A stretch of 64,000 nt of DNA, from positions 24,281-88,280 of the forward strand of contig JAFKLR010000005.1 in the NCBI GenBank assembly GCA_017304685.1. Reading direction: 5' to 3'. Every line of letters begins with the position of its first letter. Within the stretch, counting starts at the first letter, position 1. Position numbers and translations under genes: made by a program. The notes beneath the pieces are model-generated. The model was not told the origin of the DNA and searched no databases. It saw only the letters and a program-made list of their open reading frames with translations. Below are positions 16,481-25,703 of this stretch, piece after piece. This DNA is from Sphingobacteriia bacterium. Its GTDB lineage: Bacteria > Pseudomonadota > Alphaproteobacteria > Rickettsiales > 33-17.

Positions 16481-18931
16481 TTACATTGCAACATAATTAA
16501 TTGCCTTGTTTTGAAAATTATCCTTACTTTCTTTAGCTACTGGTAAACTAATTTTAATTTGAATTCCTGTGTCTATGCTAGAATACAATTCAACTTTTCC
16601 GCTATGAAGTTCAATAATATTTTTAGCAATACTTAAACTTAAACCATTAGCAAATTTTCTATTTATTTCATCATTAGGGGTTTTATAGAAACGATCAAAA
16701 AAGTGCTGCTGCTCTTGTATAGTGATAAATTGTTTTCTATCATTGATAACTAAGTGATAAAAATTTTCTTCAAAAGTAACCCTTATTACAATTTTATTAT
16801 CTTTCTCTGCACTTAAAATAATGCGATTAATTATATTAAAAAGAGCTTGTTTAATCCTAATATGATCTATATAAATTAGTAATTCTTCTTCTGGAAGATC
16901 CATTTCAATATCTATCAATTCATTATTAAATTCATTCATGAGAGTAATAATAATTGATTCAATAACTTCTACAAAATTTACTTGATTAACTTTTAATTTA
17001 ATATTGCCTGAATCAAGAAGCGCTAAATCCAAAATATCATTAATTAGCTGCATAAGTTCTTTTGAGGCTGTATATATATAGCTCATATATTCTTCTTGTT
17101 TAGTAGGCATTTTCCCAAAATATCCATTTAAAAGAATATCTGCAAATCCTATAATTGTTGTAAGTGGAGAACGTAACTGATAAGAAATATTAGCTAAAAA
17201 TGCAGTTTTAATACGATCAGTTTCTTGTAAAGCTTCATTTCTTTCACGCAATGATCTTTCAACTAATACAGAATCTGTAGTATCTAAATCTGTAATTAAA
17301 ATTGAACCATCCGGTAAAGGAACAAATATTCTATCTATAACTGAGCCATTTATCATCTCAACTCTACTACTTGCAACAAACCTTCTTTCTGACACACTTA
17401 AAAAAGTATTTTTGTAATGCTCTATATCTGATTTATCTTGATAAAATTCTTCAGTTTGCTTAATGATATCGTTAAAATGAGGATTAGAATCTAAGTAATT
17501 AGGATCTAACCGCCAGAGCTTTGAAAAAACTGCGTTGTATAATTTCAATTTTCCATTTGAACTATAAACTACAATACTTTCATGCAAATTATCTAGTGTT
17601 GTTTCAAGGACAGCAATTAAAGTATTGTACGATCTTTCCAATGCTAGTTTATCAGTAATATCTTCATAAGCAAATAGTAACCCTCCCAAGGCATAAGGAG
17701 TTACAATTACACGTAAAGTTTTACCTTCTGGTAAATAGAAAAATTCATTATGTATAGAGGTAAGGTTTTTAAATAAGTCTATTTGCGCTTTTTTAAAATG
17801 GATAAAATTTGATTGCTCGGGTAATTTTCTTTTTTGCCTTAACACTTCTAATATTTCACTATAGGTCGGTTGTTTTGCCAAAAACTTTTCATCAAGTTGC
17901 CAAAGATTTTCAAAAGCGTTGTTCCACATAGTTAAATGAGTATCAGGAGAAAAGATTGCTATAGCACTTGATGAACTAGAAATAAAATCTAATTGGGCTG
18001 ACACATGGCGCTTTATTTCTTGCTTTAATTGTTCAATTTTAGTTATATCAATAGCATATCCAGCATTTAAAATATTTGAAGAATTACTATTTTCAAACGT
18101 ATTAAAAACCTTCCTTTCACCATTAACGTTCAAATAAATTTGAGATTGCGCCTCAGCACTTAATTGCTCAGCTTCAATTGCTAGTTCATGACTGAAATCA
18201 TCTAACTTATTATTATTTAAAGCTATTTGTGAGTAAGCTTTATTATAAAATCTAATATTTAAATCTGCATCTCTAAACCAAATAGGTATATTAATTTGGT
18301 CCAAAAGCTCAAAATAAGCACTAAATTCTTTATTAATCTTTTGATTTTGATTTTTGATCTCAACAATTTGGTTGATTAAAGGTGAAACTTCAACAAACCA
18401 AATTATAAACCCTGAGGCTTCATAATTTGATAAAATTTCTTGCCAGTGAAGCCATAATTTATCGCCTAGATTAGATTCTATAAATACGTTTTCGTTATAA
18501 CGCTCAAAACTCACCTTTAATTCTTTGATTAATTTTAAAATTTTATTGTAGGAATCTAAAGTAAAATATTCTTCGAGATTTTCTAAATTATCTAACTTTT
18601 TTCCATAACTAACCCTTTTTAAGAAAGTAGGAGAAAAGAAAATATTATTATCATTTTTATTAACAAAAATATAACCGCATGTAGGTTTATCTGGTAATTC
18701 CATAGTAAGTTTATGAAGCTTTTGAAAGTCGTTCAAAAGTTCTTTATGAGCTATTAATTTTTTTATTAATAAACCTGCTAAAAAAATTATTATTCCGAAA
18801 CAACATAAAATAGAAATTTTATAAATTTCATTAATCTTCTCTGTTGCTACAATTTCCACACCATTTTCATATGCAATAGCATATAACGGAAACAAAAGAG
18901 TTGGTATATAAAAAATCAGATATTTTTTCAT
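16481..18931 (-). CDS. DivL-like PAS sensor with Tyr in the H-box (pseudo-histidine kinase)
   Basis: 816 residues. N-terminal signal-anchor (1-21) and a second hydrophobic helix (about 38-58), followed by several PAS-like modules (about 70-180, 200-300, 310-430 and 440-550), a DHp helix pair and a HATPase_c domain. The H-box reads FLANISYQLRSPL: the phospho-acceptor His is Tyr (Y584) and the following Glu is Gln, as in Caulobacter DivL (Y550). The N-box (about 698-704) is present, but the G1 box has lost its DxGxG (INDRKQF, 729-735) and G2 is NGLSLSI. So autokinase activity is doubtful. DivL acts as an allosteric partner of CckA in the CtrA cell-cycle pathway; that role here is inference. An ahcY relic ends 10 bp upstream. 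Confidence 0.85.
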   Translation of the reverse strand: MKKYLIFYIPTLLFPLYAIAYENGVEIVATEKINEIYKISILCCFGIIIFLAGLLIKKLIAHKELLNDFQKLHKLTMELPDKPTCGYIFVNKNDNNIFFSPTFLKRVSYGKKLDNLENLEEYFTLDSYNKILKLIKELKVSFERYNENVFIESNLGDKLWLHWQEILSNYEASGFIIWFVEVSPLINQIVEIKNQNQKINKEFSAYFELLDQINIPIWFRDADLNIRFYNKAYSQIALNNNKLDDFSHELAIEAEQLSAEAQSQIYLNVNGERKVFNTFENSNSSNILNAGYAIDITKIEQLKQEIKRHVSAQLDFISSSSSAIAIFSPDTHLTMWNNAFENLWQLDEKFLAKQPTYSEILEVLRQKRKLPEQSNFIHFKKAQIDLFKNLTSIHNEFFYLPEGKTLRVIVTPYALGGLLFAYEDITDKLALERSYNTLIAVLETTLDNLHESIVVYSSNGKLKLYNAVFSKLWRLDPNYLDSNPHFNDIIKQTEEFYQDKSDIEHYKNTFLSVSERRFVASSRVEMINGSVIDRIFVPLPDGSILITDLDTTDSVLVERSLRERNEALQETDRIKTAFLANISYQLRSPLTTIIGFADILLNGYFGKMPTKQEEYMSYIYTASKELMQLINDILDLALLDSGNIKLKVNQVNFVEVIESIIITLMNEFNNELIDIEMDLPEEELLIYIDHIRIKQALFNIINRIILSAEKDNKIVIRVTFEENFYHLVINDRKQFITIQEQQHFFDRFYKTPNDEINRKFANGLSLSIAKNIIELHSGKVELYSSIDTGIQIKISLPVAKESKDNFQNKAINYVAM

Positions 18932-18941
18932 TTTAACATCT

Positions 18942-19175
<234 letters not shown>

Positions 19176-19244
19176 CTATTAATTTACTAAAAATAGTTTT
19201 TCTAACTGCCTGAATTAGTTCAAATTTATAGATTTTGCCTTTTA

Positions 19245-20165
19245 CTAATTTTGTACCAGTTTAATTTTCTTTTTAGGAGATTTTTTTATAATTTTCTTTT
19301 TAGGAGATTTAGAGTTACTAACTAATGTACTTATTTCCCCTTTCGATACGCCAAGAAATTTATTTAATAAAGAAATCATTTTTTTATCTCTATCTTGGCT
19401 TGTGTTACCACCCATGACCACGGCTACGATTTTTCTATGTCCTTTTTGCGCCGTAGAAACTAGATTAAACCCTGACATATTTGTAAAACCAGTTTTTAGA
19501 CCTGTTAAGCCATTATATTTGTATTTTGTTAATAAATTATTAGTAGACTTATAAATTTTACCTTTAAATTTAAATTCTTTCTTACTAAATATGTGATAAT
19601 ATTCTGGATAATCTCTTTGAATAGCTATTGCAAGTCGTGCAATATCATAAGCACTACTTTTTTGTTCTGGATCTGGTAAACCAGTAGGATTACTATAATG
19701 TGTTTGTTTCATTCCTAACATTTTCGCACGCATATTCATAATTTTTACGAATTTTTCTTCACTTCCTGCCACTGCTTCTGCTATTACTATTGCTGCATCA
19801 TTAGCAGATTTTATTGCTGCAGCATGAATTGCTTCTTGAAATGTCATTTTTTGCCCTGGTTTCAAATTTAAATTTGTCCTAGGCATATGAGCAGCTTTTT
19901 TTGAAACAGTGAGTTGTTGACCAAGAGTTACTTTTCTTTCTGCAAGAGCTTCAAAAGCTAAATATAAAGTCATTACTTTGGTTATTGAAGCAGGATATCT
20001 AGTTTTTTCTGCATTTTCTTCATATAATACTTTTCCAGTAGCTTGATCGACTACTAAAGTAGCATATTTTGCTTTATCAAAAGACCAACCTTCTTTGCCT
20101 AACGAAACTAAGCTAACAAGAAAATATATAATGATTAACAAATTATTTGTTAGCTTCTTTCGCAT
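19245..20165 (-). CDS. dacF: D-alanyl-D-alanine carboxypeptidase (PBP5/6, S11 family)
   Basis: Periplasmic serine DD-carboxypeptidase that trims the terminal D-Ala of peptidoglycan pentapeptides. 306 residues: signal peptide (1-29, basic start then hydrophobic core IIIYFLVSLV), active-site SxxK at S60-K63 (PASITKVM), SxN at S120-N122 (KSANDAAI), and KTG at K224-G226 (GLKTGFT). It lacks the C-terminal domain and amphipathic membrane anchor of E. coli PBP5 and ends in a Lys-rich tail made of a tandem duplication (SPKKKIIKKSPKKKIK). The tail could bind anionic wall or membrane surfaces. Symbol is by similarity; dacA/dacC paralogues cannot be separated by eye. Confidence 0.92.
   Translation of the reverse strand: MRKKLTNNLLIIIYFLVSLVSLGKEGWSFDKAKYATLVVDQATGKVLYEENAEKTRYPASITKVMTLYLAFEALAERKVTLGQQLTVSKKAAHMPRTNLNLKPGQKMTFQEAIHAAAIKSANDAAIVIAEAVAGSEEKFVKIMNMRAKMLGMKQTHYSNPTGLPDPEQKSSAYDIARLAIAIQRDYPEYYHIFSKKEFKFKGKIYKSTNNLLTKYKYNGLTGLKTGFTNMSGFNLVSTAQKGHRKIVAVVMGGNTSQDRDKKMISLLNKFLGVSKGEISTLVSNSKSPKKKIIKKSPKKKIKLVQN
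19264..19310 (-). repeat. tandem duplication encoding the basic tail of the DD-carboxypeptidase
   Basis: Two near-identical copies of the unit AATTTTCTTTTTAGGAGATTT (plus-strand view) lie head to tail inside the 3' end of the carboxypeptidase gene. They encode two SPKKKI-type peptides. This looks like a slippage duplication kept in frame. Confidence 0.7.
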
Positions 20166-20258
20166 AAATTTATATAACCTAATTTCATGTTTTAGTAAAA
20201 TAATTGGCTAAAACTACCTATTTTACTATCAAAATCAAGAATTTAATTATTAACTTTT

Positions 20259-20732
20259 TTATTGTGAATCTATTGTTAATAAATTTCCAAAAGCTAAACT
20301 TAATATCTTAATATTATTTGAAAACAATCTAAAGTTATTGTCAATAGTATTATTTATTACCATTTGATTAATTTCTATGAGATCAGTAATAGTTGTGGCT
20401 GACAGAAAAGCTTTTGAAGCGTCGGCTGTAGTACAATAACATGCATCTGTATAGTCAGTTATAACTTCACCAACTTCAGTTGAATTTTTAATAGTATTAT
20501 GAGCTATATTAGATACATAATTAAAAAAGTTGGAATTTAAATTTCCACATTCTTCTAATAGTTTATTTACTTCTTCATAATTTGCTGCAGCACTAAGATT
20601 GCGACTTACTTTATCAAATGTTTCCTGATTAAAAAATGTTTGTTCAGTAAATGGCGTATTATTATTTTTGTCAGCTTTTTGCGCGCTATTTTGCTTTACT
20701 GTTTGCTTAACATTTTTTTTAGCATTTTTCAT
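20259..20732 (-). CDS. phasin-like protein
   Basis: 157 residues. A Lys/Asn/Gln-rich N-terminal tail (1-35) is followed by a long helical region whose pattern resembles the phasin family: a helix with NYEEVNKLLEECGNLNSNFFNYVSNIA and later an ATTITDLIEINQMVINNTIDNNF segment, similar to the phasin motif where a helix precedes a 'xxDLxExQxxxxxxxxD' repeat. Phasins coat polyhydroxyalkanoate granules or act as general surface/chaperone proteins. No PHA synthase lies in the window, so a granule role is not shown. Monocistronic, with a good SD (AGGAG) and a plausible promoter; divergent from hflK. Confidence 0.6.
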   Translation of the reverse strand: MKNAKKNVKQTVKQNSAQKADKNNNTPFTEQTFFNQETFDKVSRNLSAAANYEEVNKLLEECGNLNSNFFNYVSNIAHNTIKNSTEVGEVITDYTDACYCTTADASKAFLSATTITDLIEINQMVINNTIDNNFRLFSNNIKILSLAFGNLLTIDSQ

Positions 20733-20804
20733 ATTATGCGTTCTCCTAATTTTATTTAGAATTATAAATTTAAATCCTAAAAAAGTGTTTAAAAGTTTAA
20801 TTTT

Positions 20805-20833
20805 AATATCAACTTATAATTGAAAGTTGTCAA
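20805..20833 (-). promoter_or_regulatory. candidate promoter of the phasin-like gene
   Basis: On the minus strand, a perfect TTGACA (20828-20833) is followed after 17 nt by GATATT (20805-20810, 4 of 6 consensus positions). It lies about 70 nt upstream of the start codon. Confidence 0.5.
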
Positions 20834-20953
20834 TTGGAATATTACTAAAAAATAAATTTAAAAACTATAATTTGTAATTACAAATATAAAATCTTGATAA
20901 AAAAAACAAAATGCTTATGATGATTTAATAAAATTTTATAAAGTGGTTTTTTT

Positions 20954-22069
20954 ATGGTTTGGGGTGAGCAAAATAACGACAATAACAATAAAAATAACAA
21001 AGAGAAAAAAACTTCCTGGGGTCAAGGTGAGGAAATAGAAAACTTTTTTAAAAATAATCAAAATAAATTTGATAATTTTTTTAAGAAAAACAACCCATTT
21101 GGGCAAGATAATATGAATTTCAGTGGTAATAATAATTTTATTTATGGAATATTATTTATTCTCTTTGCAATTTGGCTTGCTTCAGGTTTTTACATTATTG
21201 AAGAAGATGAACAAGCTGTTGTGCTTAGATTTGGTAAGTTTGTAAGGATCGCAAATCCAGGCCCTAACTTTCATTTACCTTATCCAATTGAGTCAACTTT
21301 AAAACATAAAGTCACAGTCCATCAAATAGAAGAATTTGGCTATAGATCAGCTCAAAATGATGTGTACCGTTCAAATAGACGTGCAGATCTTAGAAATATA
21401 CCAGAAGAAAGTTTAATGCTTACAGGTGATGAAAATATTGTTGATATAAATTTTATGGTAAAATGGAAAATAGACAATATTCAAGATTATGTATTAAATG
21501 TTAGTAATCCGAGAGAAACCGTTAAAATGGCTGCAGAAAGCGCTGTAAGGGAAATTATAGGTAATACGCCTTTTGCTGAAGCACAAACACTTGGTCGTTC
21601 TAAAGTTGAAGTTAGCTCTATGAATTTACTTCAGGATATACTTAATTTATACAAAACTGGCATTACTATAGTAAGTTTACAAATGTTAAAAGTTGATCCA
21701 CCTCAACAAGTTATTGATGCATTTAGAGATGTTCAAACAGCTAGAGCAGATAAAGAAAGAGAAATAAATGAAGCTTATTCATATAAAAATGATCTCTTGC
21801 CACGAACTCGTGGTGAAGCAACAAAAATAGTACAAGGCGCTATAGCTTACAAAAGCGAAGTAACCGCTAAAGCGCAAGGTGAATCTAGTCGTTATAAAGC
21901 AGTTTATGATCAATATAAAAATGCTAAGTCAACTTTAAAAAAACGCTTATATATTGAAACGATGGAATCAATTTTAGGTGATATGGATAAAATTATTATT
22001 GATCAAAATGCAAAAAATTTAGTTCCTTACTTACCACTTGATAAAATATCAAAATCTAAACAGGATTAG
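20954..22069 (+). CDS. hflK: HflK, FtsH-protease modulator (SPFH family)
   Basis: Inner-membrane subunit of the HflKC complex that surrounds FtsH and controls its access to membrane substrates. 371 residues: an Asn/Lys-rich cytoplasmic N-terminus (1-60), one membrane anchor (about 63-85, FIYGILFILFAIWLASGFYI), then the periplasmic SPFH/band-7 domain starting at EEDEQAVVLRFGKF and a coiled-coil (ADKEREINEAYSYKNDL). It starts the hflK-hflC-degP operon, with 5 bp between each pair of genes. Confidence 0.97.
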   Translation: MVWGEQNNDNNNKNNKEKKTSWGQGEEIENFFKNNQNKFDNFFKKNNPFGQDNMNFSGNNNFIYGILFILFAIWLASGFYIIEEDEQAVVLRFGKFVRIANPGPNFHLPYPIESTLKHKVTVHQIEEFGYRSAQNDVYRSNRRADLRNIPEESLMLTGDENIVDINFMVKWKIDNIQDYVLNVSNPRETVKMAAESAVREIIGNTPFAEAQTLGRSKVEVSSMNLLQDILNLYKTGITIVSLQMLKVDPPQQVIDAFRDVQTARADKEREINEAYSYKNDLLPRTRGEATKIVQGAIAYKSEVTAKAQGESSRYKAVYDQYKNAKSTLKKRLYIETMESILGDMDKIIIDQNAKNLVPYLPLDKISKSKQD

Positions 22070-22074
22070 AAATT

Positions 22075-22935
22075 ATGAATAACTATATGATGAAAATTTT
22101 TGCTGTAGTTCTAGGATTATTTATAATTATTAATTCACTCTTCATTGTTGATGAAAGAAAGCAAGCTCTTATTTTTCAATTTGGTGAAGTTGTACGGACC
22201 GAAAGAGAGGCAGGGTTACATATTAAAGTGCCATTTATCCAAAGAGTAGCTTATTCTGATAAAATGATTCTAGATGTAGCAGCTGCTGAAAGAGAAGTTC
22301 TAGCAAAGGATCAAAAAAGAATTATTGTTAACGCGTATGCTAAATATAAAATTATTGACCCTCTTAAATATTATCAATCAGTGCGTAACATTTCTGAAGC
22401 AAGAACTAGATTAATTAGCGATTTAGAATCTTCTATGCGTCAGGTAATTGGTGAGGTTCCATTATCAGCTCTTCTAACTAATGAAAGAGCTTTAATGATG
22501 AAACGTATCAGTAGTATTGTTAATGAAAAAGCATTGAAAGCTGGTATTAAAATTGTTGATGTAAGAATTTCACGCGCTGATTTACCAAAAGAAAACAGTA
22601 ATGCGATTTATAGCCGCATGCAGGCTGATAGAGAAAAAGAAGCAAAAGAGTTTAGAGCACAAGGTTTTGAAGATGCTCAACGGATTAAATCTGAAGCTGA
22701 TAAGGAAAGTCGTGAAATCCTTGCTGAGGCAAAAATGACGGCTGAAATTACTCGTGGTGAAGGTGATAAGGAAGCAAATAAAATAATCGCTTCGATCGTT
22801 GAATCTGATCCTGAATTTTATGGATTTTATAGAACTCTTCAGGCTTACAAAACAGCTTTAAATAAAAACAATACTAAGTTAGTTATAACACCGGAAAGCG
22901 AATTTTTTAAATACATAGTAAATGAAGTAAGGTAA
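22075..22935 (+). CDS. hflC: HflC, FtsH-protease modulator (SPFH family)
   Basis: Partner of HflK in the FtsH-associated membrane complex. 286 residues: N-terminal anchor (about 5-24, MKIFAVVLGLFIIINSLFIV), SPFH domain (ERKQALIFQFGEVV), and a charged helical region (EKEAKEFRAQGFEDAQRIKSEADKE) followed by the C-terminal cap. It lies 5 bp after hflK and 5 bp before the HtrA-type protease. No anomalies. Confidence 0.97.
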   Translation: MNNYMMKIFAVVLGLFIIINSLFIVDERKQALIFQFGEVVRTEREAGLHIKVPFIQRVAYSDKMILDVAAAEREVLAKDQKRIIVNAYAKYKIIDPLKYYQSVRNISEARTRLISDLESSMRQVIGEVPLSALLTNERALMMKRISSIVNEKALKAGIKIVDVRISRADLPKENSNAIYSRMQADREKEAKEFRAQGFEDAQRIKSEADKESREILAEAKMTAEITRGEGDKEANKIIASIVESDPEFYGFYRTLQAYKTALNKNNTKLVITPESEFFKYIVNEVR

Positions 22936-22940
22936 AAAAC

Positions 22941-24446
22941 ATGAAAAAGTTTGTTAATTATTTTATTGCACTTATTACAATATTTTACTCTATAGAAATT
23001 AATGCATCAATGTTGCCACATGGTGGCTTTAGTGATGTTGTAGAAAAGGTTATGCCAAGCGTAGTTGATATAGTTGCAAAATTTAAAGTTCAAAATAATA
23101 TTAGCAGGCAAGGCTTTCCAAACGATCCCGGTTTAAATGAGGATTTAATGGAATTATTAGAACGGTTTGGCTTTATGATTCCAGGCATTGACGGTGACCT
23201 TGAGGGTGGCGGTGGGCGCCAAATGGCTTCACAAGGGTCAGGTTTTATTATAGATAATGAAGGTTATATTATAACTAATTATCATGTAATCGCTGCTTCT
23301 AACAATTCAATGTCTCCAACATCCCCAAGTGAAAATAATATTATAGCTGATGATATTAAAGTTACATTAAATGATTATTCAGAACATAGCGCTGAAGTAG
23401 TAGGTTTTGATGTAGTAACAGATTTAGCTCTACTTAAAATTAAAGCTAACAAAAATCTTCCGGTAGCTCCCTTCGGTGATTCAGATAAAGCGATGGTTGG
23501 AGATTGGGTAGTTGCAATAGGAAATCCATTTGGATTATTAACTGGCTCAGTTACAGCTGGAATAATTTCTGCGCGTGGTCGTGATATTAAATATGGTAAT
23601 TTCGACGATTTTATTCAAACAGATGCTGCAGTAAATTTTGGCAACTCAGGAGGCCCTCTTTTTAACACTAATGGTGAAGTTATTGGTGTTAATACTGCTA
23701 TTTATTCGCCTTCAGGCGGAAATGTCGGTATTGCTTTTGCCACTCCTTCTTCAATAGTTAAAAAAGTTGCTGATCAGATTAAGCAATATGGTAAGGTAAA
23801 ACGCGGTTGGCTTGGAGTTTATATACAGCCTGTTGATGAAAAAATCGCTCAAGCTTTAAATTATAAAGATAAAATTGGGGTAGTTGTTTCACAATTATTA
23901 AAAGAAGGACCGGCTGGAAAAGCAGGAATTGAACCAAATGATATTATCATTTCTTTTAATGGTAAAAAATTAGAAAAGAATTCAGCAAGAACTTTACCTA
24001 AATTAATTGCAGAAGCAGAAATAGGGAAAACTTATGAAATGGAAGTTTTTAGAAATGGTAAAGTTAAAATATATAAAGTTAACATTAGCGAAAACCCAGG
24101 TTCGGCGAGTAATCTAAGTAAACCAAAATTTAGTAAAGTTTCTGAAGATATGGAAGGTTATTTTGGTATTAAACTTGCTGAACTAGATACCAGAATTAAA
24201 AGCCGACTTAAAAGTGAAGTTGAATTCGGTGTTGTTATTGCGAAAATAAAACCTAGATCGCTTGCATTTGTAAACGGTCTAAGACAAAGTGATATTATAG
24301 TTCAAATTGATAAGCAAGATATTAAGACTATTGAAGATTTTTATAATATTACTAAAAAAGCTATTTATGATGATAAAAAGAAAAGCTTAATTATGCTTGT
24401 TGATAGAAATGGCCAAAAACACTTAGTTGCAGTTGATGTAAAATAG
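22941..24446 (+). CDS. degP: periplasmic serine endoprotease, DegP/HtrA family
   Basis: ATP-independent periplasmic protease/chaperone for misfolded envelope proteins. 501 residues: signal peptide (1-22), trypsin-like domain with triad H115 (TNYHVIAAS), D161 (VVTDLALLKI) and S236 (GNSGGPL), then two PDZ domains (about 285-375 and 400-495). Catalytic residues are intact. The loop before His contains a Gly-rich stretch (EGGGGRQ). Third gene of hflK-hflC-degP, a conserved alphaproteobacterial envelope-quality-control operon. DegP versus DegQ cannot be resolved by eye. Confidence 0.96.
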   Translation: MKKFVNYFIALITIFYSIEINASMLPHGGFSDVVEKVMPSVVDIVAKFKVQNNISRQGFPNDPGLNEDLMELLERFGFMIPGIDGDLEGGGGRQMASQGSGFIIDNEGYIITNYHVIAASNNSMSPTSPSENNIIADDIKVTLNDYSEHSAEVVGFDVVTDLALLKIKANKNLPVAPFGDSDKAMVGDWVVAIGNPFGLLTGSVTAGIISARGRDIKYGNFDDFIQTDAAVNFGNSGGPLFNTNGEVIGVNTAIYSPSGGNVGIAFATPSSIVKKVADQIKQYGKVKRGWLGVYIQPVDEKIAQALNYKDKIGVVVSQLLKEGPAGKAGIEPNDIIISFNGKKLEKNSARTLPKLIAEAEIGKTYEMEVFRNGKVKIYKVNISENPGSASNLSKPKFSKVSEDMEGYFGIKLAELDTRIKSRLKSEVEFGVVIAKIKPRSLAFVNGLRQSDIIVQIDKQDIKTIEDFYNITKKAIYDDKKKSLIMLVDRNGQKHLVAVDVK

Positions 24447-24856
24447 AGCATAAATGAGTATTCATTTTTTAATACGAAAGTATTACTGTTTAATTGGTGA
24501 TACTAGTCACTTACTCAATCTATTAGGGCGCAAAAAGCATTAGCTTTCCAAAATTATTTATTTAAAGTTTTGATTTATATTAGTTACTTTTGCAAGTGAT
24601 ATATAAATTATTTCTTATATTTTAATATTTGAATTAAAAATTTTATACCAATTAATTTGTTTAAATAAATTGACTATCTTACCTACTTTAGGGAAAAATA
24701 ATTGATTAAAGAATATCAAGTGTTCTGAGGTTTACGTACTAATTTTAACTTGCACATTACGATTATTTGTAATTCTAGGAAAGATAATATTATAGAAATA
24801 CTAGAAAGAATACCTTTGAGCATTAATTATAAAATTGTTCCACATAAATAATTTAT
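24447..24856. other. gene-free region of 410 bp, possibly with decayed coding sequence
   Basis: No gene is recognised here. A small weak hairpin with a T-tail (24452-24470) follows degP. Two plus-strand stretches read like protein without a convincing start: about 24511-24600 (contains SIRAQKALAFQNYLF) and about 24729-24851 (contains ITIICNSRKDNIIEILER, ending VPHK at a stop). Both may be remnants of lost genes, but I cannot name a family. I see no tRNA, repeat array or clear structured RNA. Confidence 0.4.
24452..24470 (+). terminator. weak terminator after degP
   Basis: A 6-bp stem (AAATGA at 24452-24457 with TCATTT at 24462-24467), 4-nt loop and T-run lie a few bases after the degP stop. 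The stem is short and AT-rich, so function is uncertain. Confidence 0.4.
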
Positions 24857-25645
24857 TTAAACACCACGCCATAAACCGTCATTTTTTATGACTATTAAAG
24901 AATTCCATAACATATCTTTTGAAATTTTAAGTTGATTCGATAAATAATATGCAGCAACAGCTACTTTTCTTTCAATCTTCTCTTCAAAATTTACTTCAGT
25001 AGCAATATGTTCATGATTAGTTAGCTTCATATTTGTATCCAGAATAAAATAAGCATTTTTATCTTTTAATAAAATATCTTTCATTAATAATATTTCTTCT
25101 CCTCCCCCTATAGGAATTTCTTTTTCTCTAACTTTAATATTCCCTAAAATCCCATTATCAATCCATGAAGGTAAAGGATTTAATTTAATTGACTTTATAA
25201 ATTTTGCATTTAATAAGACACATGTATTATACCAACCTTTTCCAGGCTCAGTACCATCATTACCTAAACCTTTTATTTGCCAACCATGAGCATAAGCACC
25301 TACTTTTATCCAGCCATATGCATTTATTAAAGCCTGCATCTCAAGCTCTATTCCTAAGGAAATACTCAAAACAGGAACATTTTTAGGGGTAGCGTTAGCA
25401 AGATTATTTATTGCATCGCTAAATAAGTGCATATTGGCATATATAATTTGAAATTTTTTATGTTTAAATAATGATAAAAAATTATTGTCCTTCAAAATAA
25501 TATCATTTTCATTAGTGCAAATTAAAAATTTTACTGAAAAAAATTTACTATATGTAGTATCTAAAATATTTACATATGGAAGAATTTTATGATGAGCGAT
25601 TTCCCCCCATCCTCTTAACCAAATATATAGCAATGGTTTTCTCAT
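24857..25645 (-). CDS. orphan soluble protein
   Basis: 262 residues, not recognised. It starts MRKPLLYIWLRGWGEIAHHK and has alternating beta-strand-like hydrophobic runs (FFSVKFLICTN, FQIIYANM, VPVLSISLGIE), a Gly-rich turn region (GLGNDGTEPGKGW) and GGGEEILLMKD. No signal peptide or membrane span is visible. The alternating strand/helix pattern suggests an alpha/beta enzyme fold, possibly of glycosyltransferase type, but no catalytic motif is evident. The SD is AGGT. It is transcribed away from the neighbouring ankyrin-like CaaX gene's start but on the same strand, 58 bp downstream of it, so the two may be co-expressed. Confidence 0.7.
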   Translation of the reverse strand: MRKPLLYIWLRGWGEIAHHKILPYVNILDTTYSKFFSVKFLICTNENDIILKDNNFLSLFKHKKFQIIYANMHLFSDAINNLANATPKNVPVLSISLGIELEMQALINAYGWIKVGAYAHGWQIKGLGNDGTEPGKGWYNTCVLLNAKFIKSIKLNPLPSWIDNGILGNIKVREKEIPIGGGEEILLMKDILLKDKNAYFILDTNMKLTNHEHIATEVNFEEKIERKVAVAAYYLSNQLKISKDMLWNSLIVIKNDGLWRGV

Positions 25646-25703
25646 TTTTAACCTGCTTAATTAATTTTATATTTAAAAGCTAATTATATTATTTACGATG
25701 AAA

